Source: Hyphomicrobiales bacterium
GTDB taxonomy: Bacteria; Pseudomonadota; Alphaproteobacteria; Rhizobiales; Beijerinckiaceae
Direction: 5' to 3'
DNA length: 55,872 bases
Assembly (NCBI GenBank): GCA_027483945.1
Contig: JAIXTM010000003.1
Span: forward strand, 1-55,872
The position numbers were made by a program, and so were the translations under genes. A model generated the notes under the pieces. That model was not told the origin of the DNA and made no database searches. It saw nothing but the letters and a program-made list of their open reading frames with translations. Shown here piece after piece: positions 52,401 to 55,872 of this stretch; positions within the stretch are counted from its first letter, which is position 1; every line of letters starts with the position of its first letter.

Positions 52401-53782
52401 GGTTCGGCCCTGAAGATGAGGACGATCGGATCGGCGACGCCCTCGATCCCGCGCGCCGGCGCCACGCAGAACGTTCCGTCGTCTTCGAAGCCCTGCTCGC
52501 GGGCGAGGTCGAACGTCGCCTGGTCCGTGACGAGGCACGCCATCAGCGCCTTGTTCTGCTTCTCGATCTTGACCGCGAGGTTCACCGGCTCGCCGATCAC
52601 CGTGAATTCCAGCCGCTCGTCGTCACCCACCGTGCCGAACAGGACGGGCCCTGCGGTCACGGCGATGCCGATCCTGAGTGCCTCGCCATATTTGCGCAGC
52701 GCCTTGGCCTTGACGCGCTCGGCCGCGGCGGCGAGCGCGATGCCCGCGCGCAGCGCGTCCGCCGCGGGCGTGTCCGTGTCGCGCGTGCAGCCGAAGGTGG
52801 CGAGGATGCCATCGCCCAGGAACTTGTCGATGGCGCCGCCCTCGCGGGCGATCACCTCGCCCATCTTCTGCTGGTAGTCGATCAGCATGCGCATGACGTC
52901 GCCCGGCGGCTTCCGCCCGGCAAGATGCGTGAAGCCCCGGATATCGGTGACGATGATGCCCGCCTGGCGCACCTCGCCGCGCCCGGCCTCCAGCGCCTGC
53001 TCGCCCGATGCGATGCGCTCGGCGATCTCCGGCGGGAAGAAGCGCGACAGGTCCTCGGCGGCGGTGCGGCCGACGGCGGCCGCCACCAGCTGCCGCCGCG
53101 CCCGGCGCACGGCGAAGGTCAGCGCCAGCGTGACGAGCAGGATCGCCACGACCTTCTCCACCTCCGCGCCGAGCAGGATCGCGTTGGAGGTGAGGTAGGT
53201 CGTGAAGTCCCGCGTCACGAGCTCGGGATGCTCCGCCAGCGCATACATCGCCATGCCCATCCAGCCCGCCGCGGCGACGCCGCCGGCGATGAGGATCGAC
53301 GAGGGCTCGAGCCGCATGGCCCGGACCGCGATCAGCATGAAGACGAAGAGGAAGGTCGGCGCCTTCAGGTAGAAGGCGGAGGGCTGGCCGTACTGGAGGT
53401 GGAAGCTCCAGATCAGCCCGTAGAACAGGCCGAAATCGGCGATGATGAAGGCGATGACCGCCGGCAGCGTCATCAGCCCGCGATAGGCCACCGCGAGGCG
53501 CAGCACGCTGACGAGGATCAAGGATGCCACCGCCAGCGGCACCGGCCGCAGCTCGGTCATCCCGTCGAGCGCCTTGGGAGACAGGGCGTAGAGCAGGCCG
53601 AGGAAACCCACGATGGCCAGCATGAACCAGGCCGCGCGGATGTCGGCGGCGCGGGTCTCGGCCTCGACGAGCCTGCGCACCCGCATCGGCAATTCGCCGA
53701 CCGGGCGGTGCGGCGCCGAGAGGAGGTCGTCCTCGTCCGGCTCGGCCGCAGGCGGATGCAGCCCCGCATTCACCACCGGCAT
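52397..53782 (-). CDS. Multi-TM class III nucleotide cyclase
   Basis: A 461-residue membrane cyclase. Six predicted TM helices occupy about residues 50-226, followed by a helical linker (DLSRFFPPEIAERIASG) and a cyclase domain at about 270-440. Metal Asp280 and Asp324 and Lys320 are present, but the usual GDxVNxAxR segment reads GEPVNLAVK: Glu398 replaces the adenine-pairing Asp, Asn401 is kept and Lys405 replaces the transition-state Arg. Activity or specificity may therefore be altered. The ATG at 53782 sits right on its purine-rich site, so GTG at 53776 or 53773 could be the true start. It follows the cyclic-nucleotide-binding gene by 40 bases. Confidence 0.86.
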   Translation of the reverse strand: MPVVNAGLHPPAAEPDEDDLLSAPHRPVGELPMRVRRLVEAETRAADIRAAWFMLAIVGFLGLLYALSPKALDGMTELRPVPLAVASLILVSVLRLAVAYRGLMTLPAVIAFIIADFGLFYGLIWSFHLQYGQPSAFYLKAPTFLFVFMLIAVRAMRLEPSSILIAGGVAAAGWMGMAMYALAEHPELVTRDFTTYLTSNAILLGAEVEKVVAILLVTLALTFAVRRARRQLVAAAVGRTAAEDLSRFFPPEIAERIASGEQALEAGRGEVRQAGIIVTDIRGFTHLAGRKPPGDVMRMLIDYQQKMGEVIAREGGAIDKFLGDGILATFGCTRDTDTPAADALRAGIALAAAAERVKAKALRKYGEALRIGIAVTAGPVLFGTVGDDERLEFTVIGEPVNLAVKIEKQNKALMACLVTDQATFDLAREQGFEDDGTFCVAPARGIEGVADPIVLIFRAEP

Positions 53783-53822
53783 CTCCCCCGGGCGCTGCCG
53801 CGCGTCATGGTTGGCGCGGGCC

Positions 53823-54266
53823 TCAGGCGGACAGGGCCGCGAGCTTGGCGTTGGTGCGCTCCAGGCGCTTGGCCAGTTCGCGCATGACGGCCACCGACAT
53901 CTGGGGGAACTGGCCGAGCAGTTCCAGGAAGACGCGCTTGTCGATGCGCAGGGCGGTGACGTCCCCGTCCGCGACGATGGAGGCCGAGCGGGGGGCATCG
54001 GACAGGATGCCCATCTCGCCGAGCAGGTCGTTGGCGGCGAGTTGCGCGACGCGCAGCGGTCCGTTCGGCGTCTCGATCACGACGTCGGCCTTGCCCTGGA
54101 GCAGGACATAGGCCGCGTCCGACGGGTCGCCCTGGGCGAAGACATGCTGTCCGGCGGAGAACATCACGCGCTCGGAGGTGAAGGCGAGCAGCTTGAGCCG
54201 GGCGGGATCGATCTCCCGGAACATCGGCACCTGCCGCAGCGCCTGGACTTCGGTTTCGAGCGTCAT
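53823..54266 (-). CDS. Single cyclic-nucleotide-binding domain protein
   Basis: A 147-residue protein made of one CAP-type cNMP-binding domain with no DNA-binding HTH. The phosphate-binding cassette LLGEMGILSDAPRSASIVA carries the Glu and Arg that hold cyclic nucleotide. It would sense cAMP made by the adjacent cyclases and act through protein contacts. The ATG overlaps the stop of the ABC-like gene (ATGA), implying a stoichiometric partnership with it. Confidence 0.93.
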   Translation of the reverse strand: MTLETEVQALRQVPMFREIDPARLKLLAFTSERVMFSAGQHVFAQGDPSDAAYVLLQGKADVVIETPNGPLRVAQLAANDLLGEMGILSDAPRSASIVADGDVTALRIDKRVFLELLGQFPQMSVAVMRELAKRLERTNAKLAALSA

Positions 54267-55872
54267 TGGGCAGCCACCTCCTGAACCCCGCGTTCCCGGC
54301 CCCGGGCCCGGTCCTCGACCGTGGCCTGTGTCCCGTCGAACCTGACAACCATATCGAACGTGTCCGTCGCGCTCTCGCGCACGACGGCAACGAGGGACGC
54401 GGCGGGCCTGGCTTCCACGATGCGCTTGAGCACCTTCATCCCCTCGCTCTCCCCCAGCGCCGTGGTCGCCCCGTCCACGACCAGGAGGTCGGGGCGGCGC
54501 ACCACGCAGCGCGCGAGATTGACCTTGATCCGTTGCGCGGCGCTGAGCAACCGGCCCGACGGCCCGACGCGGTAGCCGAGGCCGATCCGCTCCACGGCCT
54601 CCTTGAGGTCGAGCTCGGCGACGACCTCCATCACCTCGTGCATCACCTTGCGCTCGGCATCCGCCACGCCGTGGGTGATGCGGCCGAACAGCAGGTTGTC
54701 CTTGAGCGAGACCGCGAGGTTGAGCGCCTCCGGGTCGTGGAACGCCACCGGCCCGTCCTCGCCCGCCAGTTCGCGGAAGCGGGTCCGTGCCTGCAGCAGC
54801 CGTTCCTCCATCGCCCCGTCGACGAGGCCCAGGCGGTGGCGCGGCTCCACATAGCCCAGCGTCAGCGCGATGAGGCGGCCGCGCTCGCCGGCCTTCAGCG
54901 CCCGCTCGCCCTTCATGCCGATGCGCCGGAGCATCGCCGTGAAATCCGGGATGTCGTCGGCGGCGATGAAGGAGAACTGGTCGAAGAGCGGATGTCCGGG
55001 CGGCAGGTCCCGGAAGATCTCGGTCATTTCCCGCGCGATCTTCAGGCCGAGCGAGACGAGGTCGTCGGTGAGGTCGGTGTCGTCGAGCGCCTCCCGCACC
55101 AGCGGGTCCTCGGCGAGCGCCGCGGGGCTGGCGGACCCCGTCCGCGGCGCGCCGAACAGGATGTTCTCGCCGATCGTCGCCTGGCGCGTGTAGCGCCCGG
55201 GATCGAAGGTCTCCAGCAGCCGCCCCTTCTCCATGCCCTCGAACCGGGCCTCCAGCTTGCGGCGCGCCTCGATGAACCGGGCGATGTCCTCCTCGGGCGT
55301 CGCCGCGTCGATATAGCCGAGCAGGCCGAGCTGGTAGAGATCGCCGCGCATGCCGACGAGTTCGAGGGCCTCGATCAGGCGCGCGTCGAGGTCGTGGGGG
55401 CCGGTCGCGTCCACCGCCTCGTAGTCCAGCCAGTCCAGCGTCGGGTCGTCCTCGGGATTGCCGGTCCGCTGCGCCTCCATCAGGCGCCGGCGGTCGACAG
55501 GCATGTCCTTGACCGGGCGCGGAGCTCGCCGCAGCCCGTAGACGAGGTTGTCGCGCACCGTGCCGGGGAACAGGATCGGGTCCGTGCCCGCATAGGCGAT
55601 ATGCCGGCCCGCCGCCGCATCCGTCATGCGCAGGAGGTCCGCCTCGCCGAAGGCGATCCGCCCGGTCAACCCCGTGACCCGCCGCGACAGGGCGCGCGCC
55701 AGCACGCTCGGCGCCGGCCCGTCGCCGACCAGCGCCATGTGCACCGGCAGGCCCGCGGCTAGCGACAGGCCCTCGATGAGCGGCCCGTGCTGGTCGTAGA
55801 TGCTGAGGTCCTCGATGGCGAGCGGGCCGGGCAGCGGCCCGTCCACCACCGCCTTCGGGTCCTGGATCTCCA
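54263..55872 (-). CDS. Degenerate ABC-transporter-like protein (5' end outside window)
   Basis: The C-terminal 535 or so residues of a larger protein; the frame is open to the window edge. It resembles the nucleotide-binding part of ABC exporters, with three segments of the TIxxN[IL]LxG type (near 55555, 55165 and 54690). Key residues are lost: the Walker A equivalent reads VGDGPAPS, the signature reads LSAAQR and Walker B ends VVDGAT, without the catalytic Glu. It is therefore probably a non-hydrolysing scaffold, or its active copy lies upstream. It is translationally coupled to the cyclic-nucleotide-binding gene. Confidence 0.72.
   Translation of the reverse strand, partial: EIQDPKAVVDGPLPGPLAIEDLSIYDQHGPLIEGLSLAAGLPVHMALVGDGPAPSVLARALSRRVTGLTGRIAFGEADLLRMTDAAAGRHIAYAGTDPILFPGTVRDNLVYGLRRAPRPVKDMPVDRRRLMEAQRTGNPEDDPTLDWLDYEAVDATGPHDLDARLIEALELVGMRGDLYQLGLLGYIDAATPEEDIARFIEARRKLEARFEGMEKGRLLETFDPGRYTRQATIGENILFGAPRTGSASPAALAEDPLVREALDDTDLTDDLVSLGLKIAREMTEIFRDLPPGHPLFDQFSFIAADDIPDFTAMLRRIGMKGERALKAGERGRLIALTLGYVEPRHRLGLVDGAMEERLLQARTRFRELAGEDGPVAFHDPEALNLAVSLKDNLLFGRITHGVADAERKVMHEVMEVVAELDLKEAVERIGLGYRVGPSGRLLSAAQRIKVNLARCVVRRPDLLVVDGATTALGESEGMKVLKRIVEARPAASLVAVVRESATDTFDMVVRFDGTQATVEDRARGRERGVQEVAAQ

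Overview
The window is GC-rich chromosomal DNA from a motile alphaproteobacterium, most likely a Hyphomicrobiales (Rhizobiales) species. The reasons are the flagellin type, a giant GPR/RgsE-like polar-growth protein, a rhizobial class 3 asparaginase, a CheZ-like protein and the general gene style. Genes are tightly packed, with many ATGA or GTGA stop/start overlaps. I see no tRNA, rRNA, CRISPR array, integrase or insertion sequence. No gene-free stretch exceeds 300 bases.

Layout. 1-1.7 kb: two near-identical tandem flagellin genes, the first cut by the window edge, each with a strong terminator. 1.8-3.1 kb: a small membrane protein, a 2Fe-2S ferredoxin and an orphan HPt protein. 3.4-8.8 kb: a 1567-residue membrane-anchored, hendecad-repeat protein (GPR/RgsE-like), then a PdxH-like flavoprotein. 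8.8-12.7 kb: an Mla-type lipid ABC operon (permease with STAS, ATPase, MCE protein, lipoprotein). 12.9-16.9 kb: a CheZ-like protein, DMT and MFS transporters, and an XRE-cupin regulator. 16.9-20.8 kb: a CoxL-type molybdenum hydroxylase large subunit followed by two c-type cytochromes. 20.8-25.1 kb: an RND efflux pump and its adaptor. 25.2-28.4 kb: a TRAP transporter with a rhodanese. 28.7-31.5 kb: a stand-alone chemoreceptor-like sensor domain behind a palindromic leader, then M20 peptidase-uraH-uraD. 31.6-38.3 kb: a repeat-containing secreted protein, a HerA-like ATPase, small unknown proteins, a pyroglutamyl peptidase, a GNAT, an asparaginase and an alpha/beta hydrolase. 38.4-39.9 kb: an orphan LivK-type binding protein and a stand-alone AsnC sensor domain.

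39.9-41.9 kb is a compositionally foreign, AT-richer insert with a single 599-residue gene whose C-terminus carries an R-x4-H HEPN-type motif and resembles DUF4209. It is a candidate mobile or defence cargo. 41.9-50.7 kb: LysR-argE diverging from an Opp/Dpp-type five-gene ABC transporter operon, with an FkbM methyltransferase translationally coupled to its end.

50.7-55.9 kb is the most unusual module: a tightly coupled minus-strand operon of a degenerate ABC-like protein (running off the window), a lone cyclic-nucleotide-binding domain, a multi-TM class III cyclase, and a second cyclase that fuses a histidine-rich (heme-b-like) membrane domain, a 2Fe-2S ferredoxin domain and an adenylate cyclase domain. 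It reads as a self-contained redox-to-cAMP circuit whose output partners sit in the same operon.
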